Position numbers and translations under genes: made by a program
The notes under the pieces: generated by a model
The model's database searches: none
Told to the model about the DNA's origin: nothing
What the model saw: the letters and a program-made list of their open reading frames with translations, nothing else
DNA from: Sulfobacillus sp.
GTDB lineage: Bacteria; Bacillota; Sulfobacillia; Sulfobacillales; Sulfobacillaceae
Assembly (NCBI GenBank): GCA_027309085.1
Contig: DAIDDL010000021.1
Coordinates: 1-64,000 of the forward strand
Direction of reading: 5' to 3'
DNA: 64,000 nt
Shown here: positions 49,506 through 58,067 of the stretch, piece after piece
How positions within the stretch are numbered: the stretch's first letter is position 1
How the letters are laid out: every line of letters begins with the position of its first letter

Positions 49506-49557
49506 TTAGCCATAGGCTAATTTATCCTATTCCAGTAACTTAGCCATGAGCTAAGTT
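49506..49557. promoter_or_regulatory. Two palindromic operators between divergent XRE genes
   Basis: TTAGCC-ATA-GGCTAA (49506-49520) and AACTTAGC-CATGA-GCTAAGTT (49537-49557) share the half-site TTAGC. They sit in the 87-base gap between XRE genes at 49489 (minus) and 49577 (plus). The half-site differs from those at 48543 and 48933, so each regulator appears to have its own code. Confidence 0.75.
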
Positions 49558-49576
49558 AAGGAGGCGAGTGAACACA

Positions 49577-49837
49577 ATGGCACGTCCGTTCATGACAGGC
49601 TTACGGACCATCCGGGAGCGGCGCGGATGGAGCCAGGCTCAACTGGCCGCTGTTGTAGGTTATAGCGATGCCTTCATCTCGCAACTCGAAACGGGCAAGA
49701 AGCAAGGCTCTGTGACCGCCCTAAAGCGTTTGGCAGATGCACTGGGAGTCACCACAGACCAGCTTCTTGTTGATGATGACAATGGCGTGGGCCTGGTACC
49801 ACAAAGATTAGGAACCACGAAATGCCGTTGCCGTTAG
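49577..49837 (+). CDS. Small XRE regulator
   Basis: This 86-residue protein has LRTIRERRGWSQAQLAAVVG then YSDAFISQLETGKKQGSV (residues 8-46) and a short C-terminal tail. The ATG at 49577 follows AAGGAGG by ten bases; the GTG at 49568 is too close to the site. It is the last of five clustered XRE genes. Confidence 0.8.
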   Translation: MARPFMTGLRTIRERRGWSQAQLAAVVGYSDAFISQLETGKKQGSVTALKRLADALGVTTDQLLVDDDNGVGLVPQRLGTTKCRCR

Positions 49838-50148
49838 GTTCAGTATAAACGATATAGCGCGTTACACAAGTTTCTAAGATATCCGTCGCCGACGATAGAG
49901 TCGACATCGGAAAAATTCTGTGAGGGCTTAGAGCCCCAAAGTTTGTCGCTTGAAATGAACAGACAGAATCTCCGGAGCGCTCAATGGATTTGGTTCGAGG
50001 GCGTGAAACTATCCGCAAGGTTCGTCGAACGGGCTGGGACTCTCAGCCTAAAGAGCGGCTTAATCTCTTGATCTGTCTCTTTCCTCTTCTCTGTTTTCTA
50101 ATGTCTACGTTAAATGCATCCCTCTATTACCTACAAGGAGTGACTTTG
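49838..50148. other. Gene-free stretch before a hypothetical gene
   Basis: No supported gene. A long in-frame extension of the next gene (back to 49984) lacks a ribosome site and protein character. Confidence 0.4.
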
Positions 50149-50928
50149 ATGCCATCTTTGTCCGAACGCCAACAAGATTCGATCCGAAGGACCGTCGCAC
50201 GCTATTGGTCCGCCTGGCGTACCTATCAGTCCTTTTGCCCCGTTAATCTAGACCATGAAGGCCATCAGCACTTAGAGTGGCAATACTTCCTGAATCGAGT
50301 GACGCCGTTATTACAGAACATTGTCACCACGAGCGGGTGGGTGGGATTGGATTTTGCGTGGAAGGAACTAACCCGTTTGCAACGCCATTACGGTGAGCAA
50401 CCCGACCTCAACTGGTGGCCCTCCTTATTGAAAGAGGGCGGGCTGCGGCGGAGGTCCGTCCGATGGCGACCCTCGGGACCGCCTAAACAACGACCTCGTG
50501 CTATCAAACTGATGGTCGCCCCGGAACATCGCAAGCCCATTGCAGCGCTGATTGAGCAATTCCGTCAGAGCGATCCGGTGACCCGGGAGTATTTGGTGCA
50601 ACGGATGTTCGAAATCGGCGGGGTGGCCGGCGTAGATTACGCGGCCGAGCTGCTAGGAACGGCCCCTGAAACTCTCTATGAATACTATCCCCTACACATC
50701 AGTCGGGCGATCCGCTCGGGACGGTCGGGACGCAATGCGCATCATAAAGGCCCGGTGGCCAAACGGAGTGTGGTGCCCAAGAGGCAGTGGACTTGGGCTA
50801 ACCGGATGCTGGGCGACGATACGAGGGAATCGACTGCTGCCGATCTTGGCGGCAAACGGGATGGGCACCACGCTGTGCGCAAAGTGTCGGCGACCTTGCG
50901 CCATCGCCAAACGTTTCAGAGTTTTTAA
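50149..50928 (+). CDS. Hypothetical basic protein
   Basis: This 259-residue protein starts at ATG 50149 after CAAGGAG. It has a helical N-terminal half (TVARYWSAWRTYQSFCPVNL), a section LIEQFRQSDPVTREYLVQRM and a very basic C-terminal end (RSGRSGRNAHHKGPVAKRSV). The ending reads unlike the rest, so a frameshift near 50700 is possible. No family recognised. The gene belongs to the accessory region before the integrase. Confidence 0.45.
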   Translation: MPSLSERQQDSIRRTVARYWSAWRTYQSFCPVNLDHEGHQHLEWQYFLNRVTPLLQNIVTTSGWVGLDFAWKELTRLQRHYGEQPDLNWWPSLLKEGGLRRRSVRWRPSGPPKQRPRAIKLMVAPEHRKPIAALIEQFRQSDPVTREYLVQRMFEIGGVAGVDYAAELLGTAPETLYEYYPLHISRAIRSGRSGRNAHHKGPVAKRSVVPKRQWTWANRMLGDDTRESTAADLGGKRDGHHAVRKVSATLRHRQTFQSF

Positions 50929-50954
50929 TGCGGTGACATCAGGGAGGGAAAATT

Positions 50955-51308
50955 ATGACCGGACAACCCATGGAACTTCGACCGACGGGGGCCGATTTGC
51001 ACCCCTACGTACAGCGCCACGTGATCGAGAACGCGCTGTGGAGAGCGGCTATGCCACATTTTGGCCAATTTGTACTGGTGTCGATTCGTGAGGGGAAGGG
51101 CGACCATTGGGCTTCTCACGGGGCAATTCTGCTGTCCTACCATTCCGGTGGACTGTTGATTCAGGGGCCGCGGTATCGTACGTGGATTAATGCCATCGAC
51201 TTATGGACGGGCGAGGCGCGCTGTCTCGGCGATTTGGGAGAGGCCATAGATTCGGCTTTCGTCCGTCTCCGTACCGGAGAAGACTCGTTTGCGGCTATAC
51301 GCGCTTGA
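50955..51308 (+). CDS. Hypothetical protein
   Basis: This 117-residue protein follows GGGAGGG and has a strand-rich middle (FGQFVLVSIREGKGDHWASH, then GAILLSYHSGGLLIQGP). It lies 26 bases after the preceding hypothetical gene, so they may be co-transcribed. No motif or family recognised. It ends 29 bases before the convergent integrase stop. Confidence 0.5.
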   Translation: MTGQPMELRPTGADLHPYVQRHVIENALWRAAMPHFGQFVLVSIREGKGDHWASHGAILLSYHSGGLLIQGPRYRTWINAIDLWTGEARCLGDLGEAIDSAFVRLRTGEDSFAAIRA

Positions 51309-51337
51309 GTATTCTCCGTCTGAGACCTCGGACAACT

Positions 51338-52840
51338 TTAGGGTGTTGCCGCCGGATCGGCTTGTCCGGCGTAGCGGATGGTCACCTCCCCGGTCACAAT
51401 ATCAATACGGTGAATGTACTGCTTTAGCAATTCCCGGCGTTCGTGAAGGGTGGCGGCCTGCTGAAAAGCGTGGGGAGCGGCCGCTAACTCTTCCGCAAGT
51501 CGGTAAGACTCTTCCGCAGAGGGAACCGGATGCTGTTGCACGGCGAGTTCCCGGAGGCGCTCTTCCAGCCGGGCCTGTTCTCGGTCGACACGGGCCTGCG
51601 CTTCTTTAAATTGCGGAATGGTGAAGGCTCCCTGTAATAAGGCATCCTCCGCCCGGGCTCGCATGGCTTGGAACTCTTCAAGTCGGCGTGTGACGCGCTG
51701 CTGTTCCCGCGTCGTGTCCGCACGGTTGTGATCTTGCGCGATTTTCCACTCGGCCCACGCTTGAACATCTGAGGCCGCGGGATGGGTCATCCGGGTGAGC
51801 CAATCCTGCACAACAGCCGCTTCAATGGCTTCCACTGCGACGGTATTAGGTTGGCACAATCCGTTCATATGATAGCTCCGGCAGGAATAGCGGGGTTTCC
51901 GATTGCCGCCGCCCTTAATCACCACCATGGTTTTTCCGCAGTAGCCGCAATAGACGAGTCCACTGAGGAGGTACGGTGAGTTCGCTTGGCGTCCACTGTG
52001 CTGTCCCCGCGCTTGGAGAATACGTTGTGCGGCGTCCCACGTTTCCCGATCGACAATCGCGGGATGGGCGTTGGCAACTACCATGGGATCGGCGCGATGC
52101 CGCTTATGGGTGACGCCGGTACGTTCTTTAAAGAACTCCAAGGCTCCGTGTTGCAAATCCCCGACATTAGCGGGTTTGCGCAAGAGTCGCAGAATTTCTG
52201 GCGCCCCCCACTGGCTTGTACCGGTCTGGGTGGGAATCCCTTGGTGGTTGAGTCGCTTCGCAATTTCGCGTCCCCCCACACCTTCGTGGACGTACCACGC
52301 ATAGATTTGCCGGACCACCTCGGCTTGCTCGGGATAGGGTTCCAGCTTATCACCCTGAAACCGGAAACCATAGGGAGGCCGTCCCCCGTGGTGTTTGCCT
52401 TGGCGGGCGCGTTCTTCCATGCCGCCCTTGACCTTGCGGGCCAACTGCTTGCGGAAATAATGGGCGAACACAGAAAGAATCATCATTTTGAGTTCGCCAT
52501 CGGGGGTGGTCAGGTCGAGATCGTCGGCGACCGCCGCGAATCGGCATCCTACCCGTTGCAAGTCTTCTAAGAACAGCAACGTGGAGACCATGTCACGGGC
52601 CAGCCGATCGAGTTCGTTGACGACTACCACCCGAATGTGTTCTTCTTCCACCCGGCGCAAAATGTCTTGTAATTCCCGGTAGTTGGATCCGCCGGATTGC
52701 ACATATTCCACCACATCGACGATTTCCCAGTCGCGCTGCACGCAATAGTCCGTGATACGCTGCCGCTGATGGGGAATGGAAAACCGGTCCCCTGTCGCTT
52801 GTTCCTGAGTCGAGACGCGAGCAACGCCTAAGGCCCGCAT
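51338..52840 (-). CDS. Large serine recombinase (integrase of the element)
   Basis: This 500-residue minus-strand enzyme has the catalytic N terminus RALGVARVSTQEQATGDRFS with the active serine in ARVST, then VVVNELDRLARDMVSTLLFL. A recombinase domain follows with GKHHGGRPPYGFRF, and a zinc ribbon GLVYCGYCGKTMVVIKG ... CRSYHMNGLC. A coiled coil near residues 370-440 completes the layout typical of serine integrases that insert and excise ICEs and phages at att sites. ATG 52840 is preceded by AAGGAGG. It stands near the right end of the element, as integrases usually do, so attR should be within a few hundred bases to the right. Confidence 0.92.
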   Translation of the reverse strand: MRALGVARVSTQEQATGDRFSIPHQRQRITDYCVQRDWEIVDVVEYVQSGGSNYRELQDILRRVEEEHIRVVVVNELDRLARDMVSTLLFLEDLQRVGCRFAAVADDLDLTTPDGELKMMILSVFAHYFRKQLARKVKGGMEERARQGKHHGGRPPYGFRFQGDKLEPYPEQAEVVRQIYAWYVHEGVGGREIAKRLNHQGIPTQTGTSQWGAPEILRLLRKPANVGDLQHGALEFFKERTGVTHKRHRADPMVVANAHPAIVDRETWDAAQRILQARGQHSGRQANSPYLLSGLVYCGYCGKTMVVIKGGGNRKPRYSCRSYHMNGLCQPNTVAVEAIEAAVVQDWLTRMTHPAASDVQAWAEWKIAQDHNRADTTREQQRVTRRLEEFQAMRARAEDALLQGAFTIPQFKEAQARVDREQARLEERLRELAVQQHPVPSAEESYRLAEELAAAPHAFQQAATLHERRELLKQYIHRIDIVTGEVTIRYAGQADPAATP

Positions 52841-52921
52841 GTTTTGAACCTCCTTGCACGAACCGTGACCTAATTCCGGCCCGTGTCTCATATCGTACAG
52901 GGAAAGGAGTGTGATGGGGAC

Positions 52922-53086
52922 GTGAAAGTGACCGCCATCGGCACGCTAACCCCCGCCCAACAAAAGCAATTGGCCTACGACCTGTTAGAATTGTTTTATC
53001 AGGCCCATCGTCAGGAGGAACAACAAAGGGCACTGACGATAGGGCCAGATGAGCCTTCCGCCCCGCACCGTACTCCTCATGTCTAA
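52922..53086 (+). CDS. Small hypothetical protein next to the integrase
   Basis: A GTG at 52922, ten bases after GGAAAGGAG, opens a 54-residue helical frame (LTPAQQKQLAYDLLELFYQA). It is divergent from the integrase gene, the usual place for a small directionality factor or repressor. That function is a guess from position. Confidence 0.4.
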   Translation: MKVTAIGTLTPAQQKQLAYDLLELFYQAHRQEEQQRALTIGPDEPSAPHRTPHV

Positions 53087-53308
53087 TATGGAACTAGTCT
53101 GCCAGAGTATTTCGGTTCTGTCATTACTAGATTGGGAATTGCACCATACCTTTGCAGAGTATACCCAGCATCCGCTGTGCTATTTCCGCCTAGAATTTGT
53201 GTGTTGACAACGTCATCATGCTCGATTACCATTGTCTTCAACAGAGCCCACCACGCCTCTCGAGAGCGAAGCGCACCAGGGTGGGACTTTTCATACAATC
53301 GTGGTGAA

Positions 53309-54202
53309 ATGATGGCGCCAAGAAAACTGAAACCTTACGTCAAGCCGCCCTTGACCTACACAGAACAACTTGATCTTTTACGCGGTAGGGGTTTGATAAT
53401 TTCGAACGAAGATTCAGCGATCGAGTTTTTGAAGTCGGTGAATTATTATCGGTTTTCGGGATACCGCTTGACCTTTCGCGTGGATACCACGTCCGAGAGA
53501 TTTCAGAGCGGTGTTACCTTTGAGCAAATTCGAGGGCTTTACGAATTCGATCAAAAGCTACGTCACATTCTAATGTCCATCCTTGAAACCGTAGAAATTT
53601 CGGTCCGTACTCGTGTTGCGTATGAACTCGGCCATAGATACGGCCCTCTAGGCTATAAGCTAAGCAAGAACTTCACAAACGCCGCTTACCACGCAAAATT
53701 CATGTGTGACCTTCATAAAGCAATCCAGCGAGGCGACGAAATCTTCATCACACACCACGAGTCCCGATACGCTGGTCGATATCCAATTTGGGTTGCAGTA
53801 GAGTTGCTATCGTTTGGTTCGGTATCACAGCTATTTCAAAACATGACCCCGAATGACCAGAAACTGATCGCACATTATTACGGAGTACCTCCAGAGTACC
53901 TGCGCACATGGATACATACTGCAGTTTATTTACGAAACGTGTGCGCTCACCACAAACGTCTTTACAACAAACCACTTAAAGTTGCCCCTAAACGCGGGAG
54001 GCGATGGCGTGAAGTACCCCACAACGGCCTGTTAATTGCCTTCCTAGCCCTGCGAGAGATTTGTCCGAACAGCGCCCTGTGGACTGAGTTCGTTACGCAG
54101 TTGAAAGCTCTCATTGTGCAGTATACAGCATCGCTAGATTTGGCAAAAATGGGATTCACGTCGGACTGGCTTTACCTGTTACAAACGGGCCGGCGCGGCT
54201 AG
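53309..54202 (+). CDS. Abi_2-family (AbiD/AbiF-like) abortive infection protein
   Basis: This 297-residue protein has the Abi_2 opening KPPLTYTEQLDLLRGRGLII, SVNYYRFSGYRLTFR and a long helical body. LRNVCAHHKRLYNKPL near residue 212 is the HEPN-type RNase motif (R-N-x-x-x-H). Abi_2 proteins stop phage growth by degrading RNA after infection. The ATG at 53309 has a weak site (GTGGTG); an in-frame extension to 53132 is not preferred. It stands at the right edge of the element, outside the integrase, among single-gene defences of the island. Confidence 0.85.
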   Translation: MMAPRKLKPYVKPPLTYTEQLDLLRGRGLIISNEDSAIEFLKSVNYYRFSGYRLTFRVDTTSERFQSGVTFEQIRGLYEFDQKLRHILMSILETVEISVRTRVAYELGHRYGPLGYKLSKNFTNAAYHAKFMCDLHKAIQRGDEIFITHHESRYAGRYPIWVAVELLSFGSVSQLFQNMTPNDQKLIAHYYGVPPEYLRTWIHTAVYLRNVCAHHKRLYNKPLKVAPKRGRRWREVPHNGLLIAFLALREICPNSALWTEFVTQLKALIVQYTASLDLAKMGFTSDWLYLLQTGRRG

Positions 54203-54305
54203 GACCGATGCGCACGCGTTACTTTGCTTTTCTATCGGAGGGTTCTCTAGCCGAGCGGATGTTAAGCAATGTGCACGTATGCTTCCCACGTCAGCATCAC
54301 GATAA

Positions 54306-54341
54306 CGTATCAGGGCAGATGCATGTTCCTGCCCTGATACG
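54306..54341. repeat. 13-base perfect hairpin near the element boundary
   Basis: CGTATCAGGGCAG (54306-54318) and CTGCCCTGATACG (54329-54341) are exact complements around ATGCATGTTC. No T run follows. It lies about 70 bases before the sudden start of the htrA reading frame, so it may belong to the element end or attachment region, or terminate the Abi gene without a U tract. Confidence 0.55.
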
Positions 54342-54412
54342 CCGGCACACTCCTAGGACAAAGTCACGCCCGCGTCCAGTAGAATTGAAGAATTTAGGCG
54401 ATCACCAGGTAG

Positions 54413-54784
54413 GGCATTGGATTTGCCATTCCCAGCGACACGGTTAAAGACGTCAGCCAGCAGTTGATTGCGTACGGGCACGTCCGGCGGCCATGGCTGG
54501 GCGCTACCGTGCAGTCGGCAGGCCCCAGGTCATTCGGCCTGCTGGTGGTGGGAGTGGTGCCCTCCGGCCCAGCCGCCCGGGCCGGGATCAGGCCCGGAGA
54601 TTTCATCGTGGCGGCCAATGGAGTTGCTGTGCACCAAACCAGAGATATGGTCCGGGTATTTCAGGAAGCGGGGGTGGGCCGTGAGGTCCGTCTGGAGGTT
54701 ATGCGGGGCAGCCAGCGCCTGAACCTGGCCGTGAAACTGGGGGACCTGCCCTCCGGAAGCCGGCCAGCGGCCCGGGCCGGATAG
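54413..54784 (+). pseudogene. C-terminal fragment of an HtrA/DegP-type protease (PDZ domain only)
   Basis: From a TAG at 54410-54412 the frame reads GIGFAIPSDTVKDVSQQLIA then YGHVRRPWLGATV, the exact join of protease and PDZ domains in HtrA proteins. It continues through a full PDZ domain (GLLVVGVVPSGPAARAGIRP, then GDFIVAANG and TRDMVRVFQEAG). The whole protease domain and the membrane anchor are missing. The break is abrupt, as if the mobile element replaced the 5' part. A perfect terminator follows. Confidence 0.8.
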
Positions 54785-54801
54785 GCTTCCCCAAGTCTTT
54801 T

Positions 54802-54849
54802 CCGCAGCAGCCCCTCCCGGTGTCCCAGGCGGCTGCTGCGGATTTTTTA
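54802..54849 (+). terminator. Strong intrinsic terminator after the htrA fragment
   Basis: CCGCAGCAGCC (54802-54812) pairs with GGCTGCTGCGG (54831-54841) and is followed by ATTTTTTAG. It marks the original end of the htrA transcription unit. Confidence 0.9.
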
Positions 54850-54860
54850 GCCAAGGGTGG

Positions 54861-55193
54861 TTAGCCTTTGGCTGGGAAGGCCCAGTGCCAGTACCAGGGC
54901 CAGGTCATGGTCGCGAACAGGGTGAGGGCGACAGCCAGCACCGACACCCACAAAATATGGCGGGTCACGGGCCAGCTGCGGTCAGGGTGGCCATCCCATA
55001 CCAGGGAGAAGAGCAGGGCCCCGGTCAGCGCCGTCAGGGCCAGCACAAAGACGTGGGCCATGGACAGCGCCTTGGCGCCAGCGGCTGAACGGATCAGAAT
55101 AATGGACGAACCGCCCCCAAAGGTCGCGGCGAGAGCGGAGAGAAGGGCGTGGCCGGCGGTCTGCCGGTTTTCGGCGGGATTGTCTTCGTGCAC
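54861..55193 (-). CDS. Small membrane protein
   Basis: This 110-residue minus-strand protein has hydrophobic segments around ALSMAHVFVLALTALTGALL and HILWVSVLAVALTLFATMTW, and a weaker one near SALAATFGGGSSIILI. It starts at GTG 55193 after AGAGGG on the minus strand; the longer frame to 55253 has less support. No family is recognised. It lies between htrA and rlmH, a frequent neighbourhood in Firmicutes. Confidence 0.55.
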   Translation of the reverse strand: MHEDNPAENRQTAGHALLSALAATFGGGSSIILIRSAAGAKALSMAHVFVLALTALTGALLFSLVWDGHPDRSWPVTRHILWVSVLAVALTLFATMTWPWYWHWAFPAKG

Positions 55194-55384
55194 CGGAAAT
55201 CCCTCTTTTCTGTCAAAGTGATCTACTCCATATGTATGTGCATCCGGGGCCAATAGTACAAGCCGGACCTTTACACAACGTGGCGACGCTAACCCTGGGC
55301 CAGGCCCCGCTGGTTCTTACCTTGCAAAACCTGTAAACTGATATTGCACGCTCCCGAAGCGGGCACCTAGGCAAGGAGGCAATG

Positions 55385-55855
55385 ATGGCGCGAGTCTGGC
55401 GGATGCTTACCGTGGGACGGCCCAAAGACCAGCGGGTATCCGAACTGATTGACGAGTACCGCAAGCGTGTGGGACCGTGGATGGCGGTTGACTGGGAGAC
55501 AGTGCCCGAGATCGGGTATAAAGCCGGTCAGGAACACGAGACCCTGGAGCGCGAGTCAAAATCTCTGGCGGGGAAACTCGCCCCCTCCGATTTTGTGGTA
55601 ATTCTCGATATCCAGGGTCAGAGTATGGACTCCGTAGCGCTCAGCCGGCAACTGGCCGGCTACTACGAACGCAGCCTGCCGGTGGTATTCGTGGTGGGAG
55701 CGAGTTTGGGACTGGGACCGGGGATCCGGGAGAGGGCCAACTGGCGGTGGTCGCTGTCGCCTTTAACGCTGCCCCACGCCTTGGCGCAGCTCTTCACAAT
55801 CGAGCAAATCTACCGCGCCTTCAGCATTATGCACCACCACCCGTATCATAAGTGA
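55385..55855 (+). CDS. rlmH: 23S rRNA (pseudouridine1915-N3)-methyltransferase RlmH
   Basis: This 156-residue protein has the SPOUT-methyltransferase pattern of RlmH: VILDIQGQSMDSVALSRQL, VVFVVGASLGLGPGIRERAN and the knot end LTLPHALAQLFTIEQIYRAF, SIMHHHPYHK. RlmH methylates pseudouridine 1915 of 23S rRNA in helix 69. ATG 55385 is preferred, six bases after AAGGAGG; another ATG lies three bases earlier. The same gene is the attachment site of SCCmec elements in staphylococci, but here its sequence appears intact and unrelated to the nearby element. Confidence 0.93.
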   Translation: MARVWRMLTVGRPKDQRVSELIDEYRKRVGPWMAVDWETVPEIGYKAGQEHETLERESKSLAGKLAPSDFVVILDIQGQSMDSVALSRQLAGYYERSLPVVFVVGASLGLGPGIRERANWRWSLSPLTLPHALAQLFTIEQIYRAFSIMHHHPYHK

Positions 55856-55894
55856 CGATCAGTAGTTTCTTGCAGAGAAAGGCGGGACTGTTTC

Positions 55895-56944
55895 ATGGCC
55901 AAATTGTTCGAACCGTTCACCGTGAAAGACCTGACCCTGAAAAACCGCATTATGATGTCGCCCATGTGCCAGTACTCGGTCTGGGATGAAGACGGCAGAC
56001 CCAACGAGTGGCACTATGTGCATTACATATCCCGTGCAGTGGGAGGGGCCGGACTCATTATGATGGAAATGACCGACGTGGCCCCTCACGGCCGGATTAC
56101 CGTCCGTGATTTGGGTCTGTGGTCCGATGAGCAGATTCCGGACTTTGCGCGGGTGATTGACCAGGTGCATGCCTACGGGGCGAAAATCGGCATCCAAATT
56201 GCACACGCCGGGCGCAAGGCGGAGTCTGTAGGGCTGGACCCCGTGGGCCCGTCCCCCATTGCCTTCTCTGACCGCTACCGCACCCCGCGCGAGCTCAGCG
56301 CCGACGAGATCCAGAGCCTTGTCGGGGCGTACGGCCAGGCTGCGCGCCGGGCCATCGCAGCCGGGGCTGACACGGTGGAAATCCACGGTGCCCACGGCTA
56401 CCTCGTGCACCAGTTCATGTCCCCTCTATCCAATAAGCGCGTCGACCAGTACGGGGAGTATTCCCGGTTTGGCACGGAAGTGGTGGAGGCGGTCAAAAGC
56501 GAGCTTCCCCACGGGGTACCGCTGATCATGCGCCTGTCAGCCACCGAATACCATCCCCATGGCTATGATTTCGCCGAATTGGAGCAGATGGCCCGGCAAT
56601 ACCGCGATCACGGCGTGGACATGTTTGATGTCTCGTCAGGCGGCAACGCGCCTGTTGTCCCGCCCTTCTACCCCGGATATCAGGTGCCGTATGCAGACCG
56701 CCTGCGCCGCGCCCTCGGGGTGCCCGTTATTGCAGTGGGGATGCTGGAATCGCCGGCGTTGGCGGAATCGGTGGTGCAGCAGGAGCAGGCCGACATCGTG
56801 GCCATTGCCCGCGGCATGCTGCGCGATCCCTACTGGGCTAATACCGCGGCCCAACAGCTTGGAGACGGCATTCAGGTTCCTGAAGAATACGACCGCGCCT
56901 TTGCCCATGACTTTGTCCGCAAGACCCGGGGACCCGCCTCATGA
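55895..56944 (+). CDS. namA: Old yellow enzyme-family NADPH dehydrogenase (YqjM/NamA-like)
   Basis: This 349-residue flavoprotein begins KLFEPFTVKDLTLKNRIMMS with PMCQYSV, the NamA start. IQIAHAGRKAE and DTVEIHGAHGYLVHQFMSPL carry the FMN and active-site residues, and AIARGMLRDPYWANTAAQQL the C-terminal FMN-phosphate region. Family members reduce activated C=C bonds of enones and maleimides with NADPH. It overlaps the mazG-like gene by ATGA, so they share a transcript. Confidence 0.93.
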   Translation: MAKLFEPFTVKDLTLKNRIMMSPMCQYSVWDEDGRPNEWHYVHYISRAVGGAGLIMMEMTDVAPHGRITVRDLGLWSDEQIPDFARVIDQVHAYGAKIGIQIAHAGRKAESVGLDPVGPSPIAFSDRYRTPRELSADEIQSLVGAYGQAARRAIAAGADTVEIHGAHGYLVHQFMSPLSNKRVDQYGEYSRFGTEVVEAVKSELPHGVPLIMRLSATEYHPHGYDFAELEQMARQYRDHGVDMFDVSSGGNAPVVPPFYPGYQVPYADRLRRALGVPVIAVGMLESPALAESVVQQEQADIVAIARGMLRDPYWANTAAQQLGDGIQVPEEYDRAFAHDFVRKTRGPAS

Positions 56945-57279
56945 CAGTTTCTGAGATGCAGCAGCAGGTGGACGGGTGGATCAGCCGATTTGAGGAGGGG
57001 TATTTTTCCCCGCAGACCATGATCCTGCGCCTGGCCGAAGAATTGGGCGAACTGGCCCGTGAGGTGAACCACCGTTTTGGGGAGAAGCCCAAAAAACCGG
57101 AGGAGCCCGAGGGGTCCCTGGCCATGGAACTGGGGGACCTGCTGTTTGTGGTGGTGTCATTTGCCAATGCGCTGGAACTGGACCTGAATCAGGTGTTCGC
57201 CAGCGTGATGGCCAAATACGAGGACCGCGACGCCCTCCGCTGGACGCCTAAGAATCCGAGCGGGGGGCCTCCCCTCTGA
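56941..57279 (+). CDS. MazG-like nucleotide pyrophosphohydrolase
   Basis: This 112-residue protein has LRLAEELGELAREVNHRF and EGSLAMELGDLLFVVVSFAN, the ExxE...ExxD pattern of MazG-type phosphohydrolases, in residues 30-80. These clean up non-canonical or excess NTPs such as dUTP or (p)ppGpp. The length equals a single-domain MazG. It is translationally coupled to the NamA gene. Confidence 0.85.
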   Translation: MTVSEMQQQVDGWISRFEEGYFSPQTMILRLAEELGELAREVNHRFGEKPKKPEEPEGSLAMELGDLLFVVVSFANALELDLNQVFASVMAKYEDRDALRWTPKNPSGGPPL

Positions 57280-57320
57280 AGGTGGCGGCAGCGTCTGAGT
57301 CCAAGCGAAGGAGGGCATGT

Positions 57321-58067
57321 ATGGATCTAACGGCTATTCTTCCTATTCCGGACCTGATGGCAGCCAAGAAACTGGTGGTGTTTTCGCCTCACCCTGACGA
57401 CAATGAGGTGGGAGCGGGAGCCACCATAGCGCGGCTGATTGCCCAGGGATGTGACGTGACGTACGTCATAGCGACGTCGGGGCAAGCGGGCAGTGAAGAT
57501 CCGGCGATCTCAGGCGAGCAGCTGGCCGCCGTGCGCAAAGAGGAGCAGGTCATGGCCTTGGAGATCCTGGGAGGGGGCCGCATCATTTTCCTGGACTATC
57601 CCGACACCCAGCTTCAAGAGCATGCCGCGGAACTCGGCCGGGATGTGATCCGCGTGATCCGGGAGGTGCGGCCGGACTTCGTCATGTCGCCTGACCCGTG
57701 GCTGCCTTATGAGGCGCACCCGGACCACACCACATTGGGCCACCAGGTTTCCACCGGGGTGATTATGGCGCCATTTGCTCTGGCCCAGCCCGATTTGGGA
57801 CCGCCTGTCCCGTCGCCTTCGATAGCGTATTACGGCAGCGCCTGGCCGAATACGGTAGTCGATGTGACGTCGACTTTTGAAGCCAAGCTGCGCGCGCTTG
57901 ATGCCCATAAGAGCCAGTTCGGCCCTCCCCTGGGACCTCAGCTGATGATGTACCTGACACTGCTGGCCCAAGAGATTGGGCGCGAAATCGGTGTGGAGCG
58001 GGCCGAGCCCTTCAAAGTGCTGACGCCCCATCACCTGCACTTCAACGCCTATACCTGGCAGGCGTAG
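57321..58067 (+). CDS. LmbE/PIG-L-type deacetylase, possibly BshB-like
   Basis: This 248-residue enzyme has the zinc motif VVFSPHPDDNEVGAGATIAR near residue 20 and, later, SPDPWLPYEAHPDHTTLG, the second metal section. Both are diagnostic of the LmbE/PIG-L family, which removes acetyl groups from N-acetylglucosaminyl substrates. In Firmicutes one branch (BshB) makes bacillithiol and its neighbours are variable, so the exact substrate is open. ATG 57321 follows GGAGGG. Confidence 0.85.
   Translation: MDLTAILPIPDLMAAKKLVVFSPHPDDNEVGAGATIARLIAQGCDVTYVIATSGQAGSEDPAISGEQLAAVRKEEQVMALEILGGGRIIFLDYPDTQLQEHAAELGRDVIRVIREVRPDFVMSPDPWLPYEAHPDHTTLGHQVSTGVIMAPFALAQPDLGPPVPSPSIAYYGSAWPNTVVDVTSTFEAKLRALDAHKSQFGPPLGPQLMMYLTLLAQEIGREIGVERAEPFKVLTPHHLHFNAYTWQA

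Noticed and set aside
55385-55855. rlmH as attachment site of the element, as in SCCmec
   Set aside because: The gene is intact, and its 3' end, where SCC elements insert, faces away from the element.
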